Positions 15,235 to 25,333 are shown, numbered from the stretch's first letter. The stretch: DNA of 64,000 bases from Roseiarcus sp963823165 (GCA_963823165.1 CAWGKV010000001.1:124001-188000), one strand, 5' to 3'. The notes: generated by a model not told the origin, from the letters alone. Numbers and translations: made by a program.

Positions 15235-18200
15235 GTGATCAGCATCGCAGGTTGGCTCTCGTCGCTGGGATTGGCGGAGCATTTGAAGCGTTTTTCAGAG
15301 AACGCTGTCGATGTCGACGTCCTCGTCGACCTGACCGACGATGACTTGAAAGAGCTGGGCGTCCCGCTCGGCCATCGTCGAAAAATGATGAAAGCCATCG
15401 CCGAGCTTTCGCACGGTCCTTATGGCGCGGTCGCGCAACCGGAAAACGCGATCGCGCGCCGCGACAGTGCGGAGCAACGTCAGCTGACGGTCCTGTTTTG
15501 CGACCTGGTCGGCTCGACGTCGCTTTCGACGCATCTTGACCCGGAAGACTTCCGCGAAGTGATCCGCGAGTATCAGGCGACATGCGCACGCGTCGTCTCT
15601 GGCTACGATGGTTCGGTCAGTCAGTTTTCCGGCGACGGCGTCCTCGCGCATTTTGGCTTTCCGCAAGCGCATGAGGATGACGCCGAGCGCGCGACCCGGG
15701 CCGGGCTTGAACTTGTCGCGGCGGTTCCCCGCCTCGTCACGCCGGCCCGGCAAACGCTCAAGGCCCGCGTGGGGATCGCCACCGGCGTGGTGGTGGTCGG
15801 AGACCTGCTCAACCCGCACGCTTCCTGCCTGAACGCGGCGGTGGGCGATACGCCGAATCTGGCCGCCCGCCTTCAGCATCTTGCCGAGCCGGGCGCAGTG
15901 GTGATTTCGGCTGCGACGCGCCGCCTGACCGCGGGTCATTTCCATTACCGCGACCTCGGCCCCATCGCAATCGAAGGCCTCGAGAAGCCCGTGCGGGCGT
16001 GGATGGTGTTGGGCTCGAGCGGAGTGGAAAGCCGATTCGAGGCCGAACACGGTCCCGCGCTGACGCCGCCGCTTGGCCGCGAAGAAGAACTCGACTTGAT
16101 GATGCGACGGTGGCGGCAAGCCGCGGACGGCGAGGGCCGCGTGGTGCTGCTCACCGGGGAGCCGGGCATCGGCAAATCGCATGTTGCGCTCGCGCTCCAG
16201 GAGCGGGTGCCGAAGCCGCGCGCCGCGCTGCGCTTCTACTGCTCTCCCCATTACACCAATAGCGCCTTGTTCCCGTTCATCGTTCACCTCGAGCGGGCCG
16301 CCGGATTCCAGCGAAACGATTCCCCTGGGGAGAAGCTCGCCAAGCTCGAAGCGCTGCTCGCGCGAAGCGACGAGGGCGGCTCGTTCGCGCTGCTCGCGCA
16401 TCTGCTGTCCCTGCCGCTGGACGACCTCCACCGTCTGCCCGAGATGAGCCCGCAGAGGCGAAAGGAGCTGACTTTGTCTGCGCTGCTCGCCTACCTCGAA
16501 GGCCTGGCGGCGCGACAGCCGGTGGTGATGATTTTCGAAGACGCGCATTGGACCGACCCGACGTCGCTCGATCTGTTGACGCTGATCGTGCAGCAGACGC
16601 CTCGGCTCCAGATCCTGCTCGTCATCACGGCGAGGCCGGAATTCACCCCGCCGTGGCCGAGCCACGCCTATGTGACGACCGTTCAGCTGACGCGCCTCGA
16701 TCGCCGCCATGGAACCGCCTTGGTCGAGCGCGTAACGGCCGGCAAGAGGTTGCCCGAGGAAGTGATGGACCAAATACTCGCCCGCACCGACGGGGTGCCG
16801 CTTTTTGTGGAAGAGCTGACGAAGATGGTGCTTGAAAGCGGCCTCGTTCAAGAGCGGGACGGCCGCTTCGTCCTCGACAATCGATTGCCTGCTCTGGCGA
16901 TACCGACGACCCTTCATGGGTCGCTGACGGCGCGCCTCGACCATCTCAAAGCAACGGCGAAGGAGGCCGCGCAAATCGGCGCTGCGCTCGGCCGCGAGTT
17001 CTCTTACGACCTCGTAAACGCCGTCGCCGAGCTGCCGCGCGATCAGCTCGACGATGCGTTGGCCGAGCTCGTCCGATCGGGGCTCATTTTCTGCCGCGGC
17101 GAAGCGCCACATTCGGCTTATGCCTTCAAGCACGCGCTGGTGAAGGATGCGGCCTATGCCGGGCTTCTGAAGAGCCGGCGCGCGCAACTGCATGCGTCCA
17201 TCGCAACGGCGGTCGAACGACAGTTTCCGGAGATGGTCGAGTCGGAGCCCGAGACCATCGCGCACCATCTCACGGAAGCGGGGCTGGTGGAAAAAGCCGT
17301 CGGCTATTGGCTGCACGCCGGCAATAAGGCCTCGGGGCGTTCCGCCAATCTCGAAGCCGCCGCTCACTTCCGAAGAGGCGTCGCTGCTGTCGGCCGCCTG
17401 CCTGCGGGCCCGAAACGAGACAGGGCCGAGCTCGATCTTCAGCTTGCCCTCGCGCCGTGCCTGATCGCCACGCAGGGGCCGGCCTCGGGTCCGGCCCTGG
17501 CTACATTCATCCGCGCCCGGGAACTGTGCGAGAGTTCTCGGGGATCTGCCCGAGTATCTTCAGGTCATGTTCTGGTTCGCAACCGCGAGCGTCGTGCGGG
17601 GCGAGCTGCCGCAGGCGCGCGAGGCGATCGCCACGCTGCTTCAACGCGCCGAGGCTCGCGGCGACCGCCCGGCTCTGTTGAACGCGACCCGCGGCAACGC
17701 CATGATTCTGCTGTTCCTGGGTCGGGTCGACGAGGCCTACCGGGAGACCCGGCGCGCGGTTGAACTGTTCGCCGCCAGCAGCGAGCACGACCAAATGGCC
17801 GCAAGGGCCGCAGGCCAGGACGCCTTGGCGGCGGGCTTGGCCTTGATGTCGTGGGCGCTCTGGATCATCGGGTGTCCAGAAAGATCGGTCGAGACAATCG
17901 CGGAAGCCTTGAAGCGCGCCGACGCCGTCGAGCATCCGCATACGCAGGCCTACGTTTGCTACTATGCGTCGGTGCTTCATGCGTTGCATGGCGAGCCCGA
18001 GATTGCGCATCAATACGCCGAGCGCTGTCTGCGGCTGTCGGAAGAGCATGGATTTCGACAGTGGCTGGGGCTTTCGCGCGCCTTGTGCGGCATCAGCCTG
18101 GCTCTCGGGGATCCCTTCGCAACCGCGCTCAACGACGTGAGGGAGGCTTTCGACGAATATCGCCGCGCGGGCTACCAGCTCGGAATCACTGCGCTCAACG

Positions 18201-18556
18201 TCCTATTCTGCGAAGCCCTGCTCGTCCGAAAGGAGCCCGAGGCGGCGCTCGATTTGATCGGCCGCGGACTCGCGACGGCGAACGAGAACGGCGAGCGCCT
18301 GTTCGAGGCCGAACTCTATCGGCTGAAGGCGCGGGCGCTGATCTGTCTCGGCGAGACGGATGCGCAAAGCGATCCGGAGTCGCTGCTGAAGCAGGCCCTG
18401 AAGACGGCGCGGGCTCAGCGGGCGGGCCAGTTCGAACTCCGTGCGGCGCGGGACCTCGCCAAGCTGTGGAGGAACTCGGGCAATCGCGACGAAGCGGATG
18501 AGCTTCTGGCGCCTCTCCTTGCTCCGTTCAGCGAGGGCCTGCCAGAGCGGGCGTAG
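15235..18556 (+). pseudogene. SAM domain - class III adenylate/guanylate cyclase - AAA/STAND ATPase - repeat protein, apparent +1 frameshift
   Basis: Starts at a GTG behind GGGAGG. Domains in order: SAM (about 5-60), class III cyclase (about 82-250; metal aspartates in FCDLVGST Asp90 and SGDG Asp134, then TPNLAARLQ), a MalT/STAND-like ATPase with Walker A GEPGIGKS and Walker B-like VVMIFEDAHW, and a TPR-like C-terminus. The first frame is sensible to LCE at about 17531; the continuation (LGDLPEYLQVMFWFATASVV... to LPERA) is one frame over, so one extra base lies near 17535. Together about 1100 residues, the normal size for this family. It would make cAMP or cGMP under control of the ATPase part. 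Convergent with the patatin gene. Confidence 0.85.
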
Positions 18557-18610
18557 GATCGCACGGCATGTGCAGGCCCGACTGCCAGCGCTGGCCTGAG
18601 CGGCTTGACC

Positions 18611-19972
18611 TCAAAGGGCCGGCGTAAGCTTTGGCGCTTTTCTCCGTCGGAGCGCGCTGGACAACGCCGACCCTCGTTCCCCAGTCGAAGAATGCGTCGG
18701 CGCCGCCGCTTTACGGCGGTCTCCCGGCTCAACCGCGATGAATTTCAACTCGTCTGGCGGATTGCCTCTCATGTAGTCTAAGTACTTTTCGTACATCATT
18801 TCTGCTTTCTCCAATCCGTGGTCGCGCCCCGCCTTTAGATTGTCATGATCCCATCGGTAGGTGACCTGTGCGCTAACGGGAATTTCAACGACGACCCCCT
18901 TCCATTTGTGACGCCCGGGTCGGCCCCTCACCGCGATGTCGTCGAGCTCAAGATGATACCTGAACAGCTTGATGTCGTCTTCGCCCACCGTCGCTGCGAA
19001 GAGCTCGCAAAGGTTGGCCAGAGAATCGTGAAGGTTCATCGGCTTTCGCACCTGAGAGGAATCGACGATCCGGCTGATCCAGATCTCGTCCAGGTCGAAA
19101 TGGTCCTCGAGCAGGTTCTGAAAATTCACCGTGTCCACCAGCGCGCCCTCGCAGTAGGTGTGTCCGTCGGGAAGCTCGACGGTGCTCTCGACGAACGGAA
19201 GAGCCGAGCACGCGCAGAGGCTGCCGGGCGTGATGTCGCAGTAGTCTCTTCCGTCAACATGTTTGTTGGAGAACAGTCTAAGCGTTTGAGCCGTCAGGTC
19301 CCAAGCGTTGTGATAAATATACGCGGCCTTATCCCGCAGAGTTTCAATATGGAGATCTTTCAGAAAGCCGCTGTCTTCGTAATAAATTCTGGAGAGCCCG
19401 TTTGACGGAGACAAGTACATCAACGAGGCGCAGAAACGCGCGACTGGATTGATGGCCAAAACATCATTCAGAATCCATTCGTTGAAATCCCCCTGATTCC
19501 ACTTCGATACGTCTGAAAACTGGGCCTGCGTGCGCGACCACGACTGCTCAAGCTCAGAAAATTTCGGCAGCAGGTTCGCGTAGGTCGCGGGATCGAATAA
19601 GAATGCCAGCTGCGCCAAGTTGTTTTTCTGCCAGTCCGGGCCGAACACCCGATTGATCGGAAACCGGCTGTACGAGTTGTCGGCGCGGAAGACGTTCTTT
19701 CGGAAGAACTCGTAAGTCTCTGTTGGCGCATCCCCCGGCCGAGTGTTGTAGACGATCCCGACCCAGGCGCCGATGCAGGACAGCGCCCATACGTCGAACG
19801 TGACTCCTTGCCGCTGGAGATATTCGAGCACGCCGATGTGAAGGCCGGCGACGGGTCCGCCGCCACCCAAAACGATCGCCCTCTTCGGCCTCTTGCGCTG
19901 TGCGCCGCTCCGCTCGGACGCTTCCCCGGTCTGCCATTTTGCCCGCTTGGATTCTGAATGCGTCTCGGACAT
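18611..19972 (-). CDS. Patatin-like protein with Cys and Glu in place of the Ser/Asp dyad
   Basis: 453 residues. The patatin fold is shown by the oxyanion loop LGGGGPVAG (35-43), the nucleophile elbow and the second acidic motif. However, the elbow reads DVWALSCIGAWVG: aligned to DVISGTSAGA it places Cys66 where the serine nucleophile belongs. The acidic motif reads YCEGALVD, with Glu275 in place of the DGG/DGA aspartate. Patatins are lipid acyl hydrolases; whether this form is active as a thiol hydrolase or is a lipid binder is unknown. Basic, low-complexity tails occur at both ends. Convergent with the cyclase gene, 54 bp apart. Confidence 0.8.
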   Translation of the reverse strand: MSETHSESKRAKWQTGEASERSGAQRKRPKRAIVLGGGGPVAGLHIGVLEYLQRQGVTFDVWALSCIGAWVGIVYNTRPGDAPTETYEFFRKNVFRADNSYSRFPINRVFGPDWQKNNLAQLAFLFDPATYANLLPKFSELEQSWSRTQAQFSDVSKWNQGDFNEWILNDVLAINPVARFCASLMYLSPSNGLSRIYYEDSGFLKDLHIETLRDKAAYIYHNAWDLTAQTLRLFSNKHVDGRDYCDITPGSLCACSALPFVESTVELPDGHTYCEGALVDTVNFQNLLEDHFDLDEIWISRIVDSSQVRKPMNLHDSLANLCELFAATVGEDDIKLFRYHLELDDIAVRGRPGRHKWKGVVVEIPVSAQVTYRWDHDNLKAGRDHGLEKAEMMYEKYLDYMRGNPPDELKFIAVEPGDRRKAAAPTHSSTGERGSALSSALRRRKAPKLTPAL

Positions 19973-20295
19973 ATGAACGCTCCGTCATGCGGGCGTGGGC
20001 GCATTTCCCCGCGGAAAGCGGACACCCCAGCTTTGACGTTGCATGAATCGGACAAGAGCGATGTGACCGTCATCACGCAACGCGAACGGACTGCGCCGCG
20101 AATGGGCTGCGCCAGTTGTGCACTTACGCGCAATGCAAAAGAGTGAATTGAGGTGGCAAAGCCTGTCGGAGGGGCGGGCACAGGATCCAAGAAAGCGGGG
20201 TTGGTTCGCTTGTCGGCGGCGCCCGAATAGCGCAGTCTGCGACCCGGGGCCGATCGGCCAATCCAGGGTCGGATAAAATTGAGAAGGTTGTTCGT
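19973..20295. other. Divergent intergenic region without a gene
   Basis: Separates the patatin gene (minus) from a small membrane protein gene (plus) and must hold both promoters. I see no long repeat or convincing reading frame. GAGAAGG ahead of 20296 is the ribosome site of the plus-strand gene. Confidence 0.5.
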
Positions 20296-20502
20296 ATGAA
20301 GATCGTGGCGATTGTCATCGGGCTGGTTTTCATCGGGCTGGCCGCGCTTTACTGGCTCACGCCCGCCGGCGAGCTCCCGGCCTTCCTACCGGGCTTTCGG
20401 GCGGGCGCGACGGACGTGCATGTCAAGCATGCTCTCGGCGCGCTGATCATTGGATTGGCGGCGCTCGCCTTCGGCTGGTCCCGCAGCGCCCGCTCGGCGT
20501 AG
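20296..20502 (+). CDS. Small two-helix membrane protein, unknown function
   Basis: 68 residues with two hydrophobic helices (IVAIVIGLVFIGLAALYWL and ALGALIIGLAALAFGW) joined by a loop that contains PAGELPAFLPGF and a His. Good ribosome site GAGAAGG. Similar short proteins are common in Rhizobiales, but I know no function. Stands alone. Confidence 0.7.
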   Translation: MKIVAIVIGLVFIGLAALYWLTPAGELPAFLPGFRAGATDVHVKHALGALIIGLAALAFGWSRSARSA

Positions 20503-20609
20503 GCGGCGCAGCCCGTTCCCGATGCAGTTTGGAGCAAAGGTCGCGCCGGCAGCGATGTCTCAAACAGCTGGGGCCCCCTCGGCTTAGAGCCGTTCTCAAT
20601 CACCTGAGC

Positions 20610-20707
20610 CGTCATTGCGAGAGCGACCCGCGGGTCCGAGCCCGGGGCGAAGCAATCCGGAGCCGTCTGCGCAGCGGCTTGGTTGCTTTGCTGCGCTCGC
20701 AATGACG
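20610..20707. repeat. Interspersed palindrome of the CGTCATTGCGAG type
   Basis: CGTCATTGCGAG at the left is mirrored by CTCGCAATGACG at the right about 98 bases later, with GAAGCAATCC and TTGCTTTGCTGCGCT inside. Repeats of this form are widespread in bacterial intergenic regions. A related half-element (TGCGAGCGCAGCGACGAAGCAATCC) lies near 34110-34135. The rest of 20503-20935 shows no gene. Confidence 0.75.
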
Positions 20708-20935
20708 GCGGCGTCTCGGTTTGATCGAAAAATGCTCTAGCGAAAACAACAATCAATATTTGTTATTATTGCGGTCGAGCGCCTCCAGGAGAGCGACTTT
20801 CAGGCCGACCCTAAACGGGGGTCCAAGCCTCTGAAATTCCTGGGCCCCGACCCTAAGTTGGCGCTAAACCCGCCCGGAGCGGTTTTCCGACCCAAGGGGC
20901 TTCGCCCCTTCGGTCGGCCCGCGAGCGGAACAAGG

Positions 20936-23209
20936 TCAGCCCGTCACCTTGGAAAAATCGGCGACCGCATGCACCGCGTCGCGCAGCTCGCCCAAGAGCC
21001 GCAGCCGGTTGAGGCGCAGCGCCGGATCGTCGGCGTTGACGGTGACGTCGAGGAAGAAGGCGTCGACCGGGGCGCGAAGCGTCGCCAGCGCCCGCATCGC
21101 GCCCTCGAAGTCCTCACGGGCGACGCGCTCGCGCGCCGCCGCGCCCGCCGCGGCGAGGGCGTCGGCGAGATCCTTCTCCGCCGGCAGGACGAGGGATGCG
21201 GGGTCGTGCGCCCCGGCGAAGGCGCCGGCGCCGTCTCTCTTCTCCTCGGCGCGAAGGATGTTGGCTGCGCGGCGATAACCGATCAGCAGGTTTTTGCCGT
21301 CCTCCGCATCGAGCAGCCGGGCGAGCGCCTCGACCCGCCAGACGATCATCAGGAGATCGTCCTGGCCGGGCAGGGCGAAGACGGCGTCGATCAGGTCGTA
21401 GCGCGCGCCCTTGTCGCGCAGGTAGATTTTCAGCCGGTCGGCGAAAAACGCGAGCAGGCTTTCCACGATGGCGCGCAGCCGCGCGTCGTCGGGAACCTGC
21501 GACCGCCGGGCCGCCCGCGATACGGCCCCCACGATCTCGTCGAGCTCCGGCCCCTTCGGGAAGCCGCGCTTCTCCAGCGACTGGACGACCGAGCCCGCCT
21601 CGTCCTCGCGGGCGAACTCGACGTCGAGCAGCGCACCCCAGACCGCCGCGTTGAGTGGAGGGGTCAGCGGCAGCCTCAGCCCGTTCTCGAGCACGATGCG
21701 GATGACGCCGAGGGCGGCGCGCCGAAGCGCGAACGGGTCCTTGCTGCCGGTCGGCTTCTCGTCGATGGTGAAGAAGCCGCCGAGCGTGTCGAGCTTGTCG
21801 GCGAGCGCGACCGCGATCGACACCGGCGAATCGGGCGCGCGGTCGTTCGGCCCCTGCGGCTTGTAATGCTCCTCGATCGCCGCGGCGACGCTCGCCTCCT
21901 CGCCCTGCGCGGCGGCGTAATAGCGGCCCATCAGGCCCTGCAGCTCGGGGAACTCGCCGACCATCTCGGTGACGAGATCGGCCTTGGCCAGTCTAGCTGC
22001 GCGCGCCGCGAGCTCGACGTCGGCGCCGACCTTTGGCGCGATCTCGCGCGCGAGAGTCTCGATCCGGTCGATGCGTTCGGCCTGCGTGCCGAGCTTCTCG
22101 TGGAAGACGACGCCGAGCGCGTCGAGCTTCGCCAGGCGCTGGTCGAGCGGCTTCCCGGCCTTGTCCTTGTAGTCGGGCAGGTCATTGAGGTCGGTCAGCC
22201 AGAAGTGGCGCGCGTCGGCGAGGCGCGCCCGCACGACGCGGGCGTTGCCGGCCGCGATCGCCGCGCCGCCGTCGGAAGCGATCAGGTTGGCGACGAGGAT
22301 GAACCGGTTGGCGAGCTTGCCGTCCGCGTCCCGCATGACGAAGCACTTCTGGTTGGCGCGGATAGTGGCGCGGATCACCTCCGGGGGAATGTCGAGGAAG
22401 TCCGTCTCGAATTCTCCCATCAGCGCGACCGGCCATTCGACGAGGCCCGCCACCTCTTCGAGCAGGCCTTCGTCCTCGACGAGCTCGAGTCCCTGGGCGA
22501 AGGCGAGGCTCTTGGCGTCGGCGAGAATGATCGCCTTGCGCCGGTCGATGTCGAGCACGACTTTCGCTTTCTGAAGCGCGTCCGCATAATCCTCGTAGCG
22601 CCGGACTTTGATGGGCTCGGGCGCCATGAAGCGATGGCCCCAAGTGATGTCGCCCGAGGAGAGGCCGCCGACGTCGAGGGGCACGATCTCCGCCGTCTCG
22701 TGCTGGGTCGCAAGCGTGCAGACGATTCCGCGCAACGGGCGCACCCAGCGCAGGGCGTCGGGCTTCGCCGAGGCCGCGCCCCAGCGCATCGACTTCGGCC
22801 ACGGGAACGAGCGGATGATCGTGGGGATGATCTCGGCCAGCGCCTCGGGAGTCGTGCGTCCGGGCTTCTCTACGACCGCGACGTAGAACTCGCCCTTCTT
22901 AGGATCCTTGTCGATCCTGGCGTCCTCGATCCGCGCGAGCCCCGCGCTTTTCAAAAACCCCTGGATCGCCGTCTCCGGCGCGCCGACGCGCGGGCCCTTG
23001 CGCTCCTCGCGCAGGGTCGGCTGCGCCCCGGGCAGCCCGACGACATGCAGGGCGAGTCGGCGCGGCGTGACATGGGCCTGCGCGCCCTCATAAGGAAGGT
23101 TGCGCTCGACGAGCGCGTCGGTGACGAGACGCCTGAGGTCCTCCGCCGCCTGGCGCTGCATTCGGGCGGGGATTTCTTCGCTGAACAGTTCGAGGAGAAG
23201 GTCGGGCAT
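20936..23209 (-). CDS. glyS: Glycyl-tRNA synthetase beta subunit
   Basis: 757 residues. Opens with MPDLLLELFSEEIPARM, the GlyS hallmark, and contains FPKSMRW-like FPWPKSMRWG, and the HD-domain-like and anticodon-binding regions to the C-terminus. It forms the alpha2beta2 GlyRS with GlyQ and supplies tRNA binding. It lies downstream of glyQ on the same strand, separated by a 219-bp repeat-filled gap rather than the usual close spacing. Confidence 0.97.
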   Translation of the reverse strand: MPDLLLELFSEEIPARMQRQAAEDLRRLVTDALVERNLPYEGAQAHVTPRRLALHVVGLPGAQPTLREERKGPRVGAPETAIQGFLKSAGLARIEDARIDKDPKKGEFYVAVVEKPGRTTPEALAEIIPTIIRSFPWPKSMRWGAASAKPDALRWVRPLRGIVCTLATQHETAEIVPLDVGGLSSGDITWGHRFMAPEPIKVRRYEDYADALQKAKVVLDIDRRKAIILADAKSLAFAQGLELVEDEGLLEEVAGLVEWPVALMGEFETDFLDIPPEVIRATIRANQKCFVMRDADGKLANRFILVANLIASDGGAAIAAGNARVVRARLADARHFWLTDLNDLPDYKDKAGKPLDQRLAKLDALGVVFHEKLGTQAERIDRIETLAREIAPKVGADVELAARAARLAKADLVTEMVGEFPELQGLMGRYYAAAQGEEASVAAAIEEHYKPQGPNDRAPDSPVSIAVALADKLDTLGGFFTIDEKPTGSKDPFALRRAALGVIRIVLENGLRLPLTPPLNAAVWGALLDVEFAREDEAGSVVQSLEKRGFPKGPELDEIVGAVSRAARRSQVPDDARLRAIVESLLAFFADRLKIYLRDKGARYDLIDAVFALPGQDDLLMIVWRVEALARLLDAEDGKNLLIGYRRAANILRAEEKRDGAGAFAGAHDPASLVLPAEKDLADALAAAGAAARERVAREDFEGAMRALATLRAPVDAFFLDVTVNADDPALRLNRLRLLGELRDAVHAVADFSKVTG

Positions 23210-23246
23210 GTCAGGGAGCCTAAAAGTTCACACATGTTGGGCGCGC

Positions 23247-23420
23247 CGGGCCCTCATCCGGCCCTCTCCCGCAAGCGGGAGCGGGGGCGAATCCCTTCTC
23301 CCCTTGCGGGAGAAGGTGGCGCGAAGCGCCGGATGAGGGGTCCGCGCAAGGCGCGTTAGGAGGAGGCGCTGACGCGCCGACACCTCACCCCTGGCCCCTC
23401 TCGCAAGCGGAGAGGGAAAA
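23247..23420. repeat. Palindromic repeats of the CCCTCTCCCGCAAGCGGGAG type between glyQ and glyS
   Basis: The gap holds several copies of short self-complementary tracts built on CTCCCGCAAGCGGGAG and CTTCTCCCCTTGCGGGAGAAG, bracketed by CCCTCATCCGG and CCGGATGAGGG. A further degenerate copy lies at about 36915-36950. This is a common alphaproteobacterial intergenic repeat. It would form hairpins in the glyQS transcript. Confidence 0.8.
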
Positions 23421-23428
23421 GCCATTCG

Positions 23429-24349
23429 TCACGCGCCGCCTCCAGCGGTCTTCAGCCAGGCGGCGCCGCAGGCCTTGGCGAGCTCACGCACCCGAAGAAT
23501 ATAGCTCTGGCGCTCGGTCACCGAAATCACCCCGCGCGCGTCGAGTAGGTTGAAGACGTGGCTCGCCTTGATGCACTGGTCGTAGGCGGGCAGCGCCAAG
23601 AGGTGCCGCTCCCCCGCGTCGCCGCGCTCGATGAGCGACCGGCATTCGGCTTCGGCGTCCTTGAAGTGCTGGAACAGGATCGCCGTGTCGGCGTGCTCGA
23701 AGTTGAAGCGTGAATATTCCTCTTCCGCCTGCCTGAACACGTCGCCGTAGGCGACGCGCTCAGCGCCGTCGCGGCCGTTGAAGTTGATGTCGTAGATGCT
23801 GTCGACTCCCTGCACGTACATCGCCAGGCGCTCGAGACCGTAGGTCAGTTCGCCTGAAACGGGAGCGCATTCGAAGCCCGCGACCTGCTGGAAATAGGTG
23901 AACTGCGAGACTTCCATCCCGTCGCACCAGCATTCCCAGCCCAGGCCCCAGGCGCCCAGCGTCGGGCTCTCCCAGTCGTCCTCGACGAAGCGCACGTCGT
24001 GCAGGGCCATGTCGACTCCGATCGTCCGCAAGGAATCGAGATAGAGCTCCTGCAGGTTCTCCGGCGAGGGCTTCAGGATCACCTGAAACTGGTAATAGTG
24101 CTGCAGACGATTCGGATTCTCCCCGTAGCGCCCGTCCTTCGGGCGGCGCGACGGCTGCACGTAGGCCGCTTTCCACGGCTTCGGCCCGAGCGAGCGCAGC
24201 GTGGTCGCCGGATGGAAGGTGCCGGCCCCGACCTCCATGTCGTACGGCTGCAACACGACGCAGCCCTGCCGGGCCCAGAAGCCTTGCAGGGTCAGGATCA
24301 GCCCCTGGAAGGATTTTACGGGATCGAGGGACGCATCGCCGGGCTGCAT
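23429..24349 (-). CDS. glyQ: Glycyl-tRNA synthetase alpha subunit
   Basis: 306 residues. FQGLILTLQGFWARQGCVVLQPYDMEVGAGTFHPATTLRSLGP is the class II aminoacyl synthetase motif 1 region of GlyQ; PWKAAYVQPSRRPKDGRYGENPNR and ELTYGLERLAMYVQG follow. It catalyses glycyl-adenylate formation with GlyS. The first about 8 residues before VKSFQGL are variable, so the exact start is not certain. Confidence 0.97.
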   Translation of the reverse strand: MQPGDASLDPVKSFQGLILTLQGFWARQGCVVLQPYDMEVGAGTFHPATTLRSLGPKPWKAAYVQPSRRPKDGRYGENPNRLQHYYQFQVILKPSPENLQELYLDSLRTIGVDMALHDVRFVEDDWESPTLGAWGLGWECWCDGMEVSQFTYFQQVAGFECAPVSGELTYGLERLAMYVQGVDSIYDINFNGRDGAERVAYGDVFRQAEEEYSRFNFEHADTAILFQHFKDAEAECRSLIERGDAGERHLLALPAYDQCIKASHVFNLLDARGVISVTERQSYILRVRELAKACGAAWLKTAGGGA

Positions 24350-24454
24350 AAGACCGTTGGTTCTGTCGGAAATTGCGGGCCGCGGACCCTAGTGACGCGG
24401 ACGCGAGCGGTCAACGCCGCCGCCCGCGTTGCTCCGCCGCCTTTCCGCCGGTAA

Positions 24455-24540
24455 TTGTAGGCGCGTTCCGTAGCCCCTCGAAAGACGGGCGTCCGTTCTC
24501 GAACGTCCTATGGAGCGCGCGGCCAGCGGCCGCGTCTACA
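24455..24540. repeat. Composite palindromic element upstream of rph
   Basis: Bounded by TTGTAG (24455-24460) and CTACA (24536-24540), with the hairpin CGCGGCC-AGC-GGCCGCG next to the right end, as in the array at 35561-36345. Where those units have their left hairpin, this copy has a second palindrome family (TAGCCCCTCGAAAGACGGG, CGTCCGTTCTCGAACG, CCTATGGAGCG) like the one at 36953-37004. It ends 19 bases before the rph start codon. Confidence 0.65.
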
Positions 24541-24559
24541 GTCGTGAAAGGTCCGATCG

Positions 24560-25273
24560 ATGCGTCCCTCTAAACGCGCCGCCGACGAAATGCGCACGGT
24601 CACGTTCGAGCGCCGGGTCGCGCGTTACGCCGAGGGCTCGTGCCTCGTCCGCTTCGGCGACACGCATGTGCTTTGCGCCGCCTCGCTCGAGGACAAGCCG
24701 CCGCCGTGGCTGCGCGGGCAGGGGCGGGGCTGGGTGACGGCCGAATACGCGATGCTGCCGCGCGCCACGCTCACACGGTCGAAGCGCGAATCGTCGACAG
24801 GCCGGGTTTCCGGCCGCACCCAGGAGATCCAGCGCCTGATCGGGCGGTCGCTGCGCGTCGTCGTCGATCTGCCGCGGCTCGGCGAGCGCCAGATCACCAT
24901 CGATTGCGACGTGCTCCAGGCGGACGGCGGCACGCGGACGGCCTCGATCACCGGGGCGTGGATCGCGCTGCGCGACTGCCTCGACTGGATGGTGCAGCGG
25001 TCGATCCTCAAGGATAGCCCGCTCAGGGACCACGTCGCCGCGGTCAGCTGCGGCGTCGTCGGCGGCGAGCCGGTGATCGATCTCGACTATGCCGAGGATT
25101 CTGCGGCGGACACCGACGCGAATTTCGTCATGACCGGTTCGGGCGGCCTCGTCGAAGTGCAGGGCTCGGCCGAAGGCAAGCCATTCAGCGAGAACGACCT
25201 TTTGCAGATGATGGCGCTGGCGCGCGCCGGCATCGGCCGGCTCGTCGGGCTGCAGAAGGCCGCGATCGGTTGA
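24560..25273 (+). CDS. rph: Ribonuclease PH
   Basis: 237 residues, full length. Starts MRPSKRAADEMRTVTFERRVARYAEGSCLVRFGDTHVLC; contains GRGWVTAEYAMLPRAT, RSKRESSTGRVSGRTQEIQRLIGRSLR (RNA-binding arginines) and the catalytic acidic region DLDYAEDSAADTDANFVMTG. It is a phosphate-dependent 3'-5' exoribonuclease that trims tRNA 3' ends. No ham1/rdgB gene follows, unlike many genomes; an RNase D-like gene is convergent instead. Confidence 0.96.
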   Translation: MRPSKRAADEMRTVTFERRVARYAEGSCLVRFGDTHVLCAASLEDKPPPWLRGQGRGWVTAEYAMLPRATLTRSKRESSTGRVSGRTQEIQRLIGRSLRVVVDLPRLGERQITIDCDVLQADGGTRTASITGAWIALRDCLDWMVQRSILKDSPLRDHVAAVSCGVVGGEPVIDLDYAEDSAADTDANFVMTGSGGLVEVQGSAEGKPFSENDLLQMMALARAGIGRLVGLQKAAIG

Positions 25274-25333
25274 GGGCCAATTGTGCGCGCTCGCCGAGTG
25301 CGCCCGGACCATCTGCCGAGTCTGCCAATTCTT

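Noticed and set aside
15295..17367. Long minus-strand frame opposite the cyclase (690 codons)
   Set aside because: Antisense shadow of a GC-rich gene; no domain, and the plus strand encodes clear SAM, cyclase and ATPase motifs.
20858..23359. Plus-strand frame of 833 codons opposite glyS
   Set aside because: Shadow of glyS, which has all synthetase motifs on the minus strand.
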